NCBI RefSeq assembly: GCF_009498295.1
Contig: NZ_CP040813.1
Span: forward strand, 1,743,001-1,807,000
Reading direction: 5' to 3'
Origin: Oceanihabitans sp. IOP_32
GTDB lineage: Bacteria; Bacteroidota; Bacteroidia; Flavobacteriales; Flavobacteriaceae
Length of the DNA stretch: 64,000 nt
The translations under genes were made by a program, and so were the position numbers. This document shows positions 51,076 through 61,196 of the stretch, in pieces. Within the stretch, counting starts at the first letter, position 1, and the number at the start of each line of letters is the position of its first letter. Below the pieces are notes generated by a model that did no database searches, had not been told where the DNA came from, and saw nothing but the letters and a program-made list of their open reading frames with translations.

Positions 51076-52002
51076 TTATTTTGATAATTCTAACATGCGC
51101 TCAATAGGCAATAAAGCACGATCAATAATAGCCTTATCCACTTCTATTTGAGGCGATTCGTTAAGCAAGCAATCGTGTAATTTTTGAAGCGTATTCATTT
51201 TCATAAAATGGCATTCACTGCAGGCACAGGTATTATCTTCTTTAGCAGGCGCAGGAATTAATTCGGTATTCGGCATTTCCTCTTTCATTTTGTGCAGAAT
51301 ACCAGCTTCGGTGGCCACAATAAATTTATGATCTTGATGCTGTTTTACATAATTAATCATACCTGCTGTAGAGCCTATATAAGTCGCGGTATTTAAAATA
51401 TGCTCCTCAGATTCTGGATGGGCAATAATTTTGTAATCTGGATATTTTTTATGAAGGGCAATAAGCTTATCCATCGAAAATGCTTCGTGCACCACACAAC
51501 TACCATCCCAGAGCAACATATCGCGTCCCGTTTCTTTAATGATATAAGCCCCAAGGTTTTTGTCGGGTGCAAAAATAATTGGGGTGTCTTTAGGAATAGA
51601 ATTTACAATTTTTAAAGCGTTAGATGAGGTACATACAATATCGCTTAGTGCTTTGATTTCTGCCGAGCAGTTTACATAAGTAATCACCACATGGTCTGGG
51701 TGTGCTTTTGTGAACTTCTCGAAAGCCTCTGGCGGACAAGAGTCTGCTAGAGAGCATCCTGCATTTAAATCGGGTAGAACCACTATTTTATCAGGACTTA
51801 AAATTTTTGCAGTTTCTGCCATAAAATGGACTCCCGCAAAAACGATGATATCAGCATCGGTTTCGGCAGCTTTTTGTGATAATCCTAAGCTATCACCAAC
51901 ATAGTCTGCAATATCTTGAATTTCTGGTACTTGATAATAATGGGCAAGAATAACAGCATTCTTTTCCTTTTTAAGCCGATTTATTTCTTTTACTAGATCC
52001 AT
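51076..52002 (-). CDS. nadA: Quinolinate synthase A
   Basis: 308 residues from ATG at 52000-52002 ([20 protein letters not shown]); the longer ORF adds 15 unlikely residues. [20 protein letters not shown] and [17 protein letters not shown] are NadA signatures. Cysteine ligands of the 4Fe-4S cluster appear in [21 protein letters not shown] and [15 protein letters not shown]. It joins iminoaspartate with dihydroxyacetone phosphate to form quinolinate and works with nadB just downstream. Confidence 0.95.
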   Translation of the reverse strand: MDLVKEINRLKKEKNAVILAHYYQVPEIQDIADYVGDSLGLSQKAAETDADIIVFAGVHFMAETAKILSPDKIVVLPDLNAGCSLADSCPPEAFEKFTKAHPDHVVITYVNCSAEIKALSDIVCTSSNALKIVNSIPKDTPIIFAPDKNLGAYIIKETGRDMLLWDGSCVVHEAFSMDKLIALHKKYPDYKIIAHPESEEHILNTATYIGSTAGMINYVKQHQDHKFIVATEAGILHKMKEEMPNTELIPAPAKEDNTCACSECHFMKMNTLQKLHDCLLNESPQIEVDKAIIDRALLPIERMLELSK

Positions 52003-52120
52003 GGCTTTTAATATTTTTAAAATTAAAACAAGGGATAGCTCTATCAATTACTTAGAGGCTATCCCAATTATAATCATGTTATACTAAAATTTATTTTTAA
52101 TCTTAATTTAAAAACGGTTA

Positions 52121-53929
52121 CTAAGCAGCTACAGCAGATAATTTTTTAATTTCTACATGAATTTCGTTTAAGGTTAATTCGCTTTTTTCCAATTCCTTTA
52201 AAGCCGAAATTTTTATATCTTCAAATACACCTTTTACGCTTTTAAATAGATTTTGATAATACAACACGCCTTCTTTCATATTATTGGTAAAGTTAACGAG
52301 GTATTTTTCTTCTTTTTTATTAAAGGAAGCTTTGGCTTCTTCTAACTTATTTTTTAAATAATCAATATAAATATCCAGCTCTTTGATAAATAGATTTGGA
52401 CGATCTTGACGGGTTATCATGTTCGCTCTTCCGTAGATATGGTCGGTCATTTCCTTTAAACTCATAACCTTAGAGTAATACGCCATGTTTGGACCTGGAC
52501 AAATAGAAACACCTGCACCTTCAACTTTAGTATCTAAGTTGTATTTTAATAAGGCCGACGTGCCTAAACCAACACAGGTACAGGACTTCTCTATAATTTT
52601 ATGATAAGCTTTCTCATATTCTTCTTTAGGGAGTTCTTGTTCTTTTAGAGCTTTTATCTTTAAGTGTTGAAACTCTCTAGAGGCCGTACAAATACCAGTT
52701 TCTTTAAATTCTTTGTTCAAGGCAACAAACTTTTTAGGGCACGAACTTCCTGGCCTATTTTTGTCGATTAACACCTGTTTTTCTAAATCTTTGGTATTGC
52801 CTTTTAAGCTGTTAAATGGCACGCCTAATGGTGAGATGTCACTTAAATACAAGTCTTTTTCTTCAGCATCAACCAATTTCTGTATGGTAGCATCATCAAC
52901 CGTAGTGGCTTCGGGTACAAGTAAAAATGGCGTTCCCCAACCCACAGCGTCAAGATTGTAATGCTCTAATAAAAACTCATGTTCTTCGTTTGTACCCACA
53001 CCACCTTGAGCTGTTATTTCGAAAGATAGCGCATTAGGAACCACTTTGTTTTGGTTTAAAAGCTCTTGCTTTAAAAGGGCTTCAATGGTTGTTTGAAGTT
53101 CTTCTTTCTTCTCTTTAAACTCGGCTAAAACAGGACCTAAAAGGTAGCCGTCTGTGGCAAAAGCATGGCCGCCACAATTTAGTCCAGACTCAATTCTATA
53201 CTCAGACACCCAAAGGCCTTTTTTAGCTAAAAACTTTCCTTGTATTAATGCCGATCTGTAATCACTAACTTTTAAGATTAGTTTCTTTTTAAAGACCCCA
53301 TTTTCATCAGGGAAGAAGTCTTTAAACTGAGACATATAGGTGTAAAGCCTCGGATTCATACCTGCAGAAAGTACAATCGAAGAATTTAATTTACTTTCTG
53401 CAAAGCCTCGTAAAGCCGCATGTGCATCGTTGTACTCTGTGGGTAATTTTTCTTTCTTAACATAATTTTCTCGATCCAGCTTAGTCATGATATTCACATC
53501 TATACTGCCCATATATAAATTATTGTTCGCCCATTTTCTAATCTCAGAAAAATCGAATTCTTTAGATGTTAGTTTTTTAAATTCAGCCTTTAATTTAGAG
53601 CCGTCTGGCAGCATATTAATATAGGCTTGTAAATCATCACTTTTATTATTAGCCATTTGCTTTAAAGATTCGAATTTCTCTTCGGCTAAATCGTTTATTA
53701 AATTTAAGTATGATGTGATTCTTTTTGCTCTAAAATCTTCTATTTTATCTGTAATCTCAGTGTAAGGAATTTTAAATTTTTCGCTATACATTTTCCTCAA
53801 CTTCTCAAGTAAAATATCATCAACTAAAGAAATTACAGAGTCCATACCATATTGCGCTACTTTTAGTGGCGAATCTATTGTAAATCCAATACCCATAACT
53901 GGAATGTGGAAAGAGTGTGTTTTTTTCAT
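52121..53929 (-). CDS. Large conserved protein of unknown function, probable TIM-barrel with cysteine clusters
   Basis: 602 residues from ATG at 53927-53929 (MKKTHSFHIPVMGIGFTIDS); the longer ORF adds eight residues. The N-terminal HIPVMGIGFTIDSPLKVAQ and the later EITAQGGVGTNEEHEFLLEH and AVGWGTPFLLVPEATTVDD look like a phosphate-binding TIM barrel of FMN-enzyme type. Cysteines cluster in SGLNCGGHAF, RPGSSCPKKF, TGICTASREF, KSCTCVGLG and SICPGPNMAYY, which could bind an Fe-S cluster. No membrane segments. I do not recognise a named family. Located between nadA and ppc, alone. Confidence 0.7.
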   Translation of the reverse strand: MKKTHSFHIPVMGIGFTIDSPLKVAQYGMDSVISLVDDILLEKLRKMYSEKFKIPYTEITDKIEDFRAKRITSYLNLINDLAEEKFESLKQMANNKSDDLQAYINMLPDGSKLKAEFKKLTSKEFDFSEIRKWANNNLYMGSIDVNIMTKLDRENYVKKEKLPTEYNDAHAALRGFAESKLNSSIVLSAGMNPRLYTYMSQFKDFFPDENGVFKKKLILKVSDYRSALIQGKFLAKKGLWVSEYRIESGLNCGGHAFATDGYLLGPVLAEFKEKKEELQTTIEALLKQELLNQNKVVPNALSFEITAQGGVGTNEEHEFLLEHYNLDAVGWGTPFLLVPEATTVDDATIQKLVDAEEKDLYLSDISPLGVPFNSLKGNTKDLEKQVLIDKNRPGSSCPKKFVALNKEFKETGICTASREFQHLKIKALKEQELPKEEYEKAYHKIIEKSCTCVGLGTSALLKYNLDTKVEGAGVSICPGPNMAYYSKVMSLKEMTDHIYGRANMITRQDRPNLFIKELDIYIDYLKNKLEEAKASFNKKEEKYLVNFTNNMKEGVLYYQNLFKSVKGVFEDIKISALKELEKSELTLNEIHVEIKKLSAVAA

Positions 53930-54179
53930 ATTGGTTACATAATTAATCTGCAAATATACTCATTTTCTGTAGACTGCATCATCTGTGAGCGTTTTAACGT
54001 ATTGTAAACATATTTTATAAATTTAGAATAAATTATATAGCAATAAGATGAGTTATTAGTTAATTATTCTTAAAAGAAATTTAGTAAATCCGCAAAATCA
54101 ATAAAACTGAAACACAGTTAAGTTGATTCGTTAAAGCTTTAGTATTTTTACGTTTCACTTTTTAGCAACCTTATTTTTT

Positions 54180-56771
54180 ATGTCTGTAGAACCAAAATTA
54201 ACGCGCTTTAATCAAAACGTATTGTCTAAATTTCAAATATACAACAGTATATTTATGACATTGCCTTTTGATTCTATAACCAAAACCGGCGTATTACTTC
54301 CCTTATTTCACGAAACTTGTAAAAAAGGTTTTGCCAGTGGCGACGATCCCATAACCATAGTAGATACGTTTTTTAGTAAATACCAAGCCCGACGAAACAA
54401 AGAAAGTCAGATTAATTTATTATTCCGCTTTATTCAATACATTGAAAGACAGGTTGTTTTGTTTGATGCTGTTGAAGATGCTGCTTTTCCAATTATTAAT
54501 AATATGGAAGGCTTAGGCACATTGCGAAACCTTAAGGAAACCGCAATGTCTCAAAATAAAATGGAAGATTTACGTGCTTATCTTGAAGAATTTAAGGTAC
54601 GTATTGTTTTAACCGCGCATCCTACACAGTTTTATCCGGGTTCTGTTTTAGGGATTATTACCGATTTAACTGAAGCTATAAAGGACAATAACTTAAATGA
54701 AATAAATAATTTGTTCGCCCAATTGGGTAAAACGCCGTTCTTTAAACGTGAGAAACCTACACCCCTAGACGAAGCAAAAAGTCTTATTTGGTACTTAGAA
54801 AATGTGTTTTACACCTCGTTTGGAAAGATTTATAATTATATACAACAAAATATATACACCGATAATAAAAAGCATAACGAAATTATAAATATTGGTTTCT
54901 GGCCAGGTGGCGATCGCGATGGAAATCCGTATGTAAAGCCAAAAACAACTATAAAAGTAGCTAAGAAATTAAAGACGGCTGTTCTAAAAAAGTATTATCA
55001 GGATTTAAAAGCTCTAAGACGCAAACTTACCTTTAGAGGTGTAGAAGATAGAGTTATAAAATTAGAAACTCGCCTTTACGATTTTAGCATTAATTTAAAT
55101 ACGGCAAATCCCATTTCTTTACAGGAGTTAACAACGGAGTTAGTTAGCATTAGAGATTTTATTGTCGAGGAACACCAGTCCTTATACGTTAAGGAAATTA
55201 ACAGTTTATTAAACAGAGTCCAACTTTTTGGTTATCATTTTGCCACTCTTGATATTAGACAAGACAGCAGAATTCACAACAGTGTTTTTAACACCGTTAT
55301 AAACAGTTTAATTGAAAACGGAAGTGATGTATTTCCTGAGAACTACAATGATTTGTCTGAAAGTGAACAAATAAAAATATTGTCTGAGGTTGGTGGTGCC
55401 CCTATTGATGTTAATGCTTTTGAAGATGAAATGGTTAGAAACACTTTAAAAAGCATGCAAGCCATTAAAACCATTCAGGTCACTAATGGCGAGCGTGGTG
55501 CCAACAGGTATATTATTAGTAATAACCAAACCGCTTTAAATGTGATGCAATTGTTTGCCATGCTTAAAATGGTTGCCTTTAACGATAACTTAACGGTAGA
55601 TGTTGTACCGCTTTTTGAAACTATTGACGATTTAGAAAATGCGCCTGCGGTTATGGAGCAGTTGTACACTAATCTGGCCTATAAAGCCCATTTACAAAGT
55701 CGGGGAAACAAACAAACCATCATGCTTGGTTTTTCCGATGGCACAAAAGATGGCGGGTATTTGATGGCCAATTGGGGTATTTTTCGAGCTAAAGAATTAT
55801 TAACAGAAATCTCTAGAAAATACGATGTTACGGCCATATTTTTTGATGGTCGTGGTGGCCCTCCAGCTAGAGGTGGCGGCAAGACTCATCAATTTTATTC
55901 GTCTTTAGGATCAACTATTGAAGATAAAGAGGTACAGCTTACCATACAAGGACAAACCATTAGCTCTAATTTTGGCACACTAGAATCGTCGCAATACAAC
56001 TTAGAGCAGCTTATTAGTTCTGGCGTTGGAAATAGAATTTTTGTAAATCGTAATGAGTTATCTGATGCCGATAGAGTAGTGATGACAGATTTGGCTGAAA
56101 CCAGTTATCAAACCTATAAAAATTTTAAAAGTCACCCTATGTTTTTACCGTATTTAGAACGCATAAGTACGCTTAAATACTATTCTAAAACTAATATTGG
56201 AAGTCGGCCATCTAAAAGAGGGAATTCAGATAGATTAGTATTTTCAGATTTAAGAGCCATACCTTTTGTGGGCTCGTGGAGTCAACTAAAACAAAATGTA
56301 CCTGGTTTTTATGGGGTGGGTACGGCACTTAAAAAATATGAAGATGCTGGCGAGCTAGATAAAGTAAAACAGTTATATAACAACTCGAAATTCTTTAAAA
56401 CTTTAATAGAAAACAGTATGATGTCTTTAACAAAATCGTTTTTCGATTTAACGAAATACATGGCTAAAGATGAAGAGTTTGGCGAATTTTGGCGAATTAT
56501 TTACAACGAATATGAAATTACTAAAAGCTTGCTTTTAAAACTAACGGGTTATGCCAACTTAATGGAGAACGAGCCTACAGGAAAAGCTTCTATTGATATG
56601 CGAGAAGCCATTGTTTTGCCTTTGCTTACCATACAACAGTATGCTCTTAAAAAAATTCAAGAGTTAGAAAAAAATGGGGTGGGTAAAGATAATAATGAAA
56701 AGAAAATTTATGAAAAATTAGTTACCCGTTCGCTTTTCGGAAATATTAATGCGAGTAGGAACTCCGCTTAA
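54180..56771 (+). CDS. ppc: Phosphoenolpyruvate carboxylase
   Basis: 863 residues. Conserved blocks: VLTAHPTQFYPGS (catalytic His), NIGFWPGGDRDGNPYVKPKT (substrate Arg), FGYHFATLDIRQDSRIH, and IFFDGRGGPPARGGGKTHQF, the glycine loop in the form seen in Bacteroidota (GRGGPPARGGG rather than GRGGTVGRGGGP). The C terminus ends in NASRNSA. It makes oxaloacetate from PEP and bicarbonate to refill the citric-acid cycle. A 45-bp gap separates it from the following membrane protein gene. Confidence 0.95.
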   Translation: MSVEPKLTRFNQNVLSKFQIYNSIFMTLPFDSITKTGVLLPLFHETCKKGFASGDDPITIVDTFFSKYQARRNKESQINLLFRFIQYIERQVVLFDAVEDAAFPIINNMEGLGTLRNLKETAMSQNKMEDLRAYLEEFKVRIVLTAHPTQFYPGSVLGIITDLTEAIKDNNLNEINNLFAQLGKTPFFKREKPTPLDEAKSLIWYLENVFYTSFGKIYNYIQQNIYTDNKKHNEIINIGFWPGGDRDGNPYVKPKTTIKVAKKLKTAVLKKYYQDLKALRRKLTFRGVEDRVIKLETRLYDFSINLNTANPISLQELTTELVSIRDFIVEEHQSLYVKEINSLLNRVQLFGYHFATLDIRQDSRIHNSVFNTVINSLIENGSDVFPENYNDLSESEQIKILSEVGGAPIDVNAFEDEMVRNTLKSMQAIKTIQVTNGERGANRYIISNNQTALNVMQLFAMLKMVAFNDNLTVDVVPLFETIDDLENAPAVMEQLYTNLAYKAHLQSRGNKQTIMLGFSDGTKDGGYLMANWGIFRAKELLTEISRKYDVTAIFFDGRGGPPARGGGKTHQFYSSLGSTIEDKEVQLTIQGQTISSNFGTLESSQYNLEQLISSGVGNRIFVNRNELSDADRVVMTDLAETSYQTYKNFKSHPMFLPYLERISTLKYYSKTNIGSRPSKRGNSDRLVFSDLRAIPFVGSWSQLKQNVPGFYGVGTALKKYEDAGELDKVKQLYNNSKFFKTLIENSMMSLTKSFFDLTKYMAKDEEFGEFWRIIYNEYEITKSLLLKLTGYANLMENEPTGKASIDMREAIVLPLLTIQQYALKKIQELEKNGVGKDNNEKKIYEKLVTRSLFGNINASRNSA

Positions 56772-56815
56772 ATAGGTAGATTGTGTTCTTGGTTTAACCA
56801 CAAATAGAAAGTGTT

Positions 56816-57922
56816 ATGCGATTAGCTTTAATTATATGGATTGGAATACATGCAATTATCCATTTGTTTGGGTTTTTTAAATCGTTTGGTATATTCGAAT
56901 TTAGTGCGATTTCTCAACCTATTTCCAAAACATTAGGCTTGCTATGGCTGTTAGGTTTTGTATTGTTCGCTATTACCGTAGTGCTTTTAATCGCACAATC
57001 GAATTACTGGTTTATCATGGGCATGATGGGTGTAATTATCTCTCAATTTGTAATTATAAATCATTGGAGTGATGCAAAATTTGGCACGATAGCAAACCTA
57101 TTTATATCTATGGCGATAATAGTGGCCTATTCAAATTTTAGTTTTAAGAGTACCATTAAAAAAGAGAGAATAGCACTTTTTAAAAACTTAGAACCCACAA
57201 AAGATGATATGGTTACCAAAGAGGCGTTGGTAAACTTACCACCTGTTGTTCAGAAATGGTTAACTCACAGTGGAGTGATTGGTAAACCGTATATTTCTAG
57301 CGTGCACTTGGTTCAGGAATTGAAACTAAAGATGAAGCCCGAACAAGCGGCATGGTACACGGGTAGAGCCGAACAATATATTACAGTGGAACCTCCCGGA
57401 TTTAATTGGAGTATTACTACTCAGATGAACCCTGTTTTAAAAGTTGCTGGTCGCGATAAATTTGAAAATGGCAAGGGGGAAATGACCATTAAATTATTAT
57501 CACTTATTCCAGTTGCACAAGCTAAAAATGACAAAAAATTAAATCAAGCCGCACTACAACGATACTTGGCAGAAATAGTTTGGTTGCCCTCAGCATCTTT
57601 AAGCTCGTATATTAAGTGGGAGAGCATAGATAGCCATTCTGCTAAAGCTACTATGGCGTATAAAGGAACAATAGGATCTGGAGAATTTTATTTTGATGAA
57701 AACGGGAATTTTATAAAATTCGTTGCTATGCGTTATCAAGATTCAAAGGCCAGTGAAGCTACTAGATGGACGGTAGTTGCAACAAAGACAGAGGAGCGGA
57801 ATGGCATAAAAATACCAGTAGAATGTGAAGCGAGTTGGGCCTTAAAGGAGGGTGAATGGACATGGTTAAAATTAGAAATAACCGATATTCAATACCATGT
57901 TACGGAGATTAGCAATGACTAG
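56816..57922 (+). CDS. Membrane protein with DUF6544-like domain
   Basis: 368 residues. Four N-terminal helices (to about residue 115), then a soluble domain beginning VTKEALVNLPPVVQKWLTHS and containing RAEQYITVEPPGFNWSI, AEIVWLPSASLSSYIKWESI and IPVECEASWALKEGEWTWL. This matches the DUF6544 pattern of proteins of unknown function. It may be read through from ppc (45-bp gap). Confidence 0.7.
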   Translation: MRLALIIWIGIHAIIHLFGFFKSFGIFEFSAISQPISKTLGLLWLLGFVLFAITVVLLIAQSNYWFIMGMMGVIISQFVIINHWSDAKFGTIANLFISMAIIVAYSNFSFKSTIKKERIALFKNLEPTKDDMVTKEALVNLPPVVQKWLTHSGVIGKPYISSVHLVQELKLKMKPEQAAWYTGRAEQYITVEPPGFNWSITTQMNPVLKVAGRDKFENGKGEMTIKLLSLIPVAQAKNDKKLNQAALQRYLAEIVWLPSASLSSYIKWESIDSHSAKATMAYKGTIGSGEFYFDENGNFIKFVAMRYQDSKASEATRWTVVATKTEERNGIKIPVECEASWALKEGEWTWLKLEITDIQYHVTEISND

Positions 57923-57973
57923 TGAATGACTAAAAACAGATGAAATATTCAAAACAAAGGAATTGGTTAACCA

Positions 57974-58714
57974 CTAAATTTCCCTTGATATTTTATCTTG
58001 AAAAGCAAAGAAAGCACGTTTAGAGGCTTTTTCTTCGGCCTTTTTCTTAGAGGTGCCTCTAGCCTTAGAAACCACCTTGTTATCGATAGATAGCTTGACT
58101 GAAAAATGCCTAACCTCATCTTTACCCGTGTCTTCATACACTTTATAATCGAAGGTTTTCTTTTCTTTTTGGCACCACTCAATTAGCAAACTTTTATAGC
58201 TTATAACCTTACCTTCTAAAGTGGCAATATCTACATAGGGAATTATAACACGCTTAAAAATAAATTTTTCACAATACTTATAGCCTCTATCAAGAAAGAT
58301 AGCACCTACTAAAGCCTCAAACAAATTACCGTGAATGTTGTCTCCAAATTGTCCAGTAGGTATTTTGCTTTCTACAAAATCTATTAAATTTAGGTCTTTA
58401 CCAAGCTGGTTTAAATGTGCTCTACTTACAATTTTAGAGCGCATTTTTGTAAGATAACCTTCGTCGCCGCTAGGAACTTCAAGATATAAATGCGATGCAA
58501 TAACAGCACTTAACATAGCATCGCCTAAAAACTCTAGGCGTTCGTAATTAATAGCATGACCTTTACTGTCTTTAATGTTCATAGAACGGTGTGTAAAGGC
58601 TGTGCTATAAAACTTGACATGCTTAGGTTTAAACCCGAGAATTTTAGTTAATTGTAAAAAAAAATTCCCGTTACCTTTAAAACGGGAATTTAATATGTTA
58701 CGAATGCTTTTCAT
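57974..58714 (-). CDS. rnc: Ribonuclease III
   Basis: 246 residues. RNase III signature NYERLEFLGDAMLSAVIASH (Glu and Asp metal ligands), then LFEALVGAIFLDRGY with the second acidic pair, and a C-terminal double-stranded RNA-binding domain (SYKSLLIEWCQKEKKTFDYK ... GTSKKKAEEKASKRAF). Processes rRNA and other double-stranded RNA. Order acpP-fabF-rnc is the classical bacterial arrangement. Confidence 0.95.
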   Translation of the reverse strand: MKSIRNILNSRFKGNGNFFLQLTKILGFKPKHVKFYSTAFTHRSMNIKDSKGHAINYERLEFLGDAMLSAVIASHLYLEVPSGDEGYLTKMRSKIVSRAHLNQLGKDLNLIDFVESKIPTGQFGDNIHGNLFEALVGAIFLDRGYKYCEKFIFKRVIIPYVDIATLEGKVISYKSLLIEWCQKEKKTFDYKVYEDTGKDEVRHFSVKLSIDNKVVSKARGTSKKKAEEKASKRAFFAFQDKISREI

Positions 58715-58813
58715 CTGATGGTTAATATAATTATTGAAATGTCAGATGTAATAAACCTTGTTTCATTTTACTGTAAAAATTAATTTATCGTTAAGGTTTA
58801 TTGCATTCAGGAT

Positions 58814-60064
58814 TTAATCCATTTTTCTAAATAATACACAAGCATTGTGTCCGCCAAATCCAAATGTATTACTCATGGCTACTTTAACATCTCGCTTTTG
58901 AGCCTTGTTTAAAGTTAAATTTAATTCTGGATCAATGTTTTCATCTGCAGTGGTATGGTTAATCGTTGGAGGTACGATACCGTGCTCCATAGCCAATATA
59001 ACCGAAATAGCTTCAACAGCTCCTGCTGCACCTAACAAGTGCCCTGTCATCGATTTGGTCGAATTAATATTTATATTTTTCGCGTGGTCGCCAAATACTT
59101 TTGAGATGGCTTTAAGCTCTGCCACATCACCTAAAGGTGTAGAAGTACCATGCGTGTTAATATGGTCTATATCTTCTGGCTTAAGCCCTGCGTCCCTTAA
59201 ACAATTTTCCATAACGGTAACAACGCCAACACCTTCTGGGTGAGGGGCCGTCATGTGATGGGCATCAGAAGATAATCCACCTCCTAAAACCTCAGCGTAA
59301 ATTTTAGCACCTCTTGCTTTGGCATGTTCGTACTCTTCTAGAATTAAAGCGCCACCACCTTCGCCTAAAACAAAACCATCACGGGTACTGTCGAAGGGGC
59401 GAGAAGCAGTTGCTGGACTCTCATTTCTAGTAGATAGGGCATGCATAGCGTTAAATCCTCCCATTCCAGCAATGGTTACTGCGGCTTCACTTCCTCCAGT
59501 TACTATAACATCGCAATAGCCTAAACGTATAGAGTTTAGAGCGTCGAATATAGCATTGGCTGAAGAAGCACAAGCAGAAACTGTCGTGTAATTGGGTCCC
59601 ATAAAACCATGTTTTATGGAGATGTTTGCAGGCGCAATGTCCGATATCATCTTAGGTATAAAGAACGGGTTAAATCTTGGTGTACCATCGCCCGCAGCAA
59701 AATTTAATACTTCTTGCTGGAAGGTTTCTAAGCCACCAATACCTGAGCCCCATATAACACCAACACGCAACTTATCAACCTTATCCAGATCTAAATTCGA
59801 GTCTTCAATAGCCTCGTCTGCTGCTACCATAGCATATTGCGCAAACTTGTCCATTTTTCGAGCCTCCTTTCTATCGAGAAAATCGGTAGCGTTAAAGTTT
59901 TTTAATTCGCAAGCGAATTTCGTTTTAAACTTTTCGGTGTCATAATATGTTATAGGCGCAGCACCACTTTTACCACTAATGAGGCCTTCCCAAAATTCGT
60001 CTTTGGTATTTCCTATTGGTGTTAAAGCCCCTAATCCTGTGACTACAACTCGCTTTATTTCCAT
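58814..60064 (-). CDS. fabF: 3-oxoacyl-ACP synthase II
   Basis: 416 residues. Catalytic Cys in TVSACASSANAIFDAL near residue 164, His in DHINTHGTSTPLGDVAE near 304 and His in STKSMTGHLLGAAGAVE near 340; C-terminal NTFGFGGHNACVLF. It elongates acyl-ACP with malonyl-ACP in fatty-acid synthesis. It begins 10 bp after acpP and is followed by rnc. Confidence 0.96.
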   Translation of the reverse strand: MEIKRVVVTGLGALTPIGNTKDEFWEGLISGKSGAAPITYYDTEKFKTKFACELKNFNATDFLDRKEARKMDKFAQYAMVAADEAIEDSNLDLDKVDKLRVGVIWGSGIGGLETFQQEVLNFAAGDGTPRFNPFFIPKMISDIAPANISIKHGFMGPNYTTVSACASSANAIFDALNSIRLGYCDVIVTGGSEAAVTIAGMGGFNAMHALSTRNESPATASRPFDSTRDGFVLGEGGGALILEEYEHAKARGAKIYAEVLGGGLSSDAHHMTAPHPEGVGVVTVMENCLRDAGLKPEDIDHINTHGTSTPLGDVAELKAISKVFGDHAKNININSTKSMTGHLLGAAGAVEAISVILAMEHGIVPPTINHTTADENIDPELNLTLNKAQKRDVKVAMSNTFGFGGHNACVLFRKMD

Positions 60065-60074
60065 AAATTTTTGC

Positions 60075-60308
60075 TTATTTTGCAGCTTCTATATAAGATA
60101 TAGCTTGACCTACTGTAGCAATATTTTCAGCTTGGTCGTCTGGAATTTGGATATCGAATTCTTTTTCGAACTCCATAATTAGTTCTACAGTGTCTAATGA
60201 GTCTGCTCCTAAATCGTTAGTGAAGCTTGCTTCTGTAACAACTTCATTCTCGTCAACGCCTAATTTATCAACGATAATAGCTTTTACTCTTGATGCAATG
60301 TCTGACAT
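60075..60308 (-). CDS. acpP: Acyl carrier protein
   Basis: 77 residues, acidic four-helix protein. The phosphopantetheine serine is in [16 protein letters not shown] near residue 37. Cofactor-carrying subunit of fatty-acid synthesis and first gene of acpP-fabF-rnc. The 275-bp AT-rich gap to purN is shared by two divergent promoters. Confidence 0.97.
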   Translation of the reverse strand: MSDIASRVKAIIVDKLGVDENEVVTEASFTNDLGADSLDTVELIMEFEKEFDIQIPDDQAENIATVGQAISYIEAAK

Positions 60309-60583
60309 AATTTCTTAATTTTAAGTTTTAATTAAGTCGCAAAAATAAAAAACTTTATTATAATAAACACCTTTACTTGAAAAATGTGTTGGTAATTTAC
60401 TAAAAATGGTTGTAAGTATTTATATTTTCGCACTTAAATTGTTTGTTATTTTTTTATTTATTTACATAAAACTGGTCTTTTCGGGCTAAAACAAAACACA
60501 TTTAATTGTTTTGTGAGCCCCTGTTTTTAAAACGGATTAGTGGTTTACAAAACATATTAAATGCTATAATATACACTAAATTT

Positions 60584-61156
60584 ATGAAACGTATTGTAAT
60601 TTTTGCCTCTGGAAGCGGGACGAATGCCGAAAACTTAATTACCTTTTTTAAAAACAGCAATAAAGCCTCTGTTGTTCAGGTGCTTACCAATAATCCGCAG
60701 GCCAAAGTTTTAGAGCGTTGCAAAAAACTAAAGGTTAGTGCGTTAAGTTTTAATAAAATAGCTTTTACAGAAACCGATGATGTTTTAAATATTTTAAAAG
60801 CATCAAATCCAGATATTATTGTTTTGGCGGGTTTTTTATGGAAATTTCCAGAAAATATTTTGCAGGCATTTCCTAATAAGGTAATTAACGTACACCCGGC
60901 CTTATTGCCTAAATACGGCGGAAAAGGGATGTATGGCATGCATGTACATGAGGCGGTTGTAGCAAATAACGAAACTGAAACAGGCATAACCATTCATTAT
61001 GTAAATGAACATTATGATGAAGGCGCCATCATTTTCCAGGCCAAATGCGAGGTAAACTCAAATGATTCTGCTCAAGATGTTGCGGCTAAAATCCATGAAT
61101 TAGAGATGGCGCATTTTCCTAGAGTGGTTGAGCAACTAATCCTTAAAGAAACTTAG
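60584..61156 (+). CDS. purN: Phosphoribosylglycinamide formyltransferase
   Basis: 190 residues from ATG at 60584 (MKRIVIFASGSGTNAENLI); the longer ORF adds 26 residues with no family match. The catalytic region is NKVINVHPALLPKYGGKGMY (Asn and His) and GITIHYVNEHYDEGAIIFQA (Asp). It transfers a formyl group from 10-formyl-tetrahydrofolate to GAR in purine synthesis. Divergent from acpP. Confidence 0.95.
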   Translation: MKRIVIFASGSGTNAENLITFFKNSNKASVVQVLTNNPQAKVLERCKKLKVSALSFNKIAFTETDDVLNILKASNPDIIVLAGFLWKFPENILQAFPNKVINVHPALLPKYGGKGMYGMHVHEAVVANNETETGITIHYVNEHYDEGAIIFQAKCEVNSNDSAQDVAAKIHELEMAHFPRVVEQLILKET

Positions 61157-61173
61157 AATTTATATTTAAAAGA

Positions 61174-61191
61174 TTTCCGCTTTAGCGGAAA
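61174..61191 (+). promoter_or_regulatory. Hairpin just before the RNase H start codon
   Basis: TTTCCGC-TTTA-GCGGAAA followed by A residues; the start ATG is 5 bp further on. Not followed by T-run on the + strand, so a poor terminator for purN. It may influence translation of the RNase H gene. Confidence 0.45.
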
Positions 61192-61196
61192 AAAAA

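Noticed and set aside
59592..59945. 117-codon + strand frame inside fabF
   Set aside because: Antisense shadow of the well-supported fabF gene.
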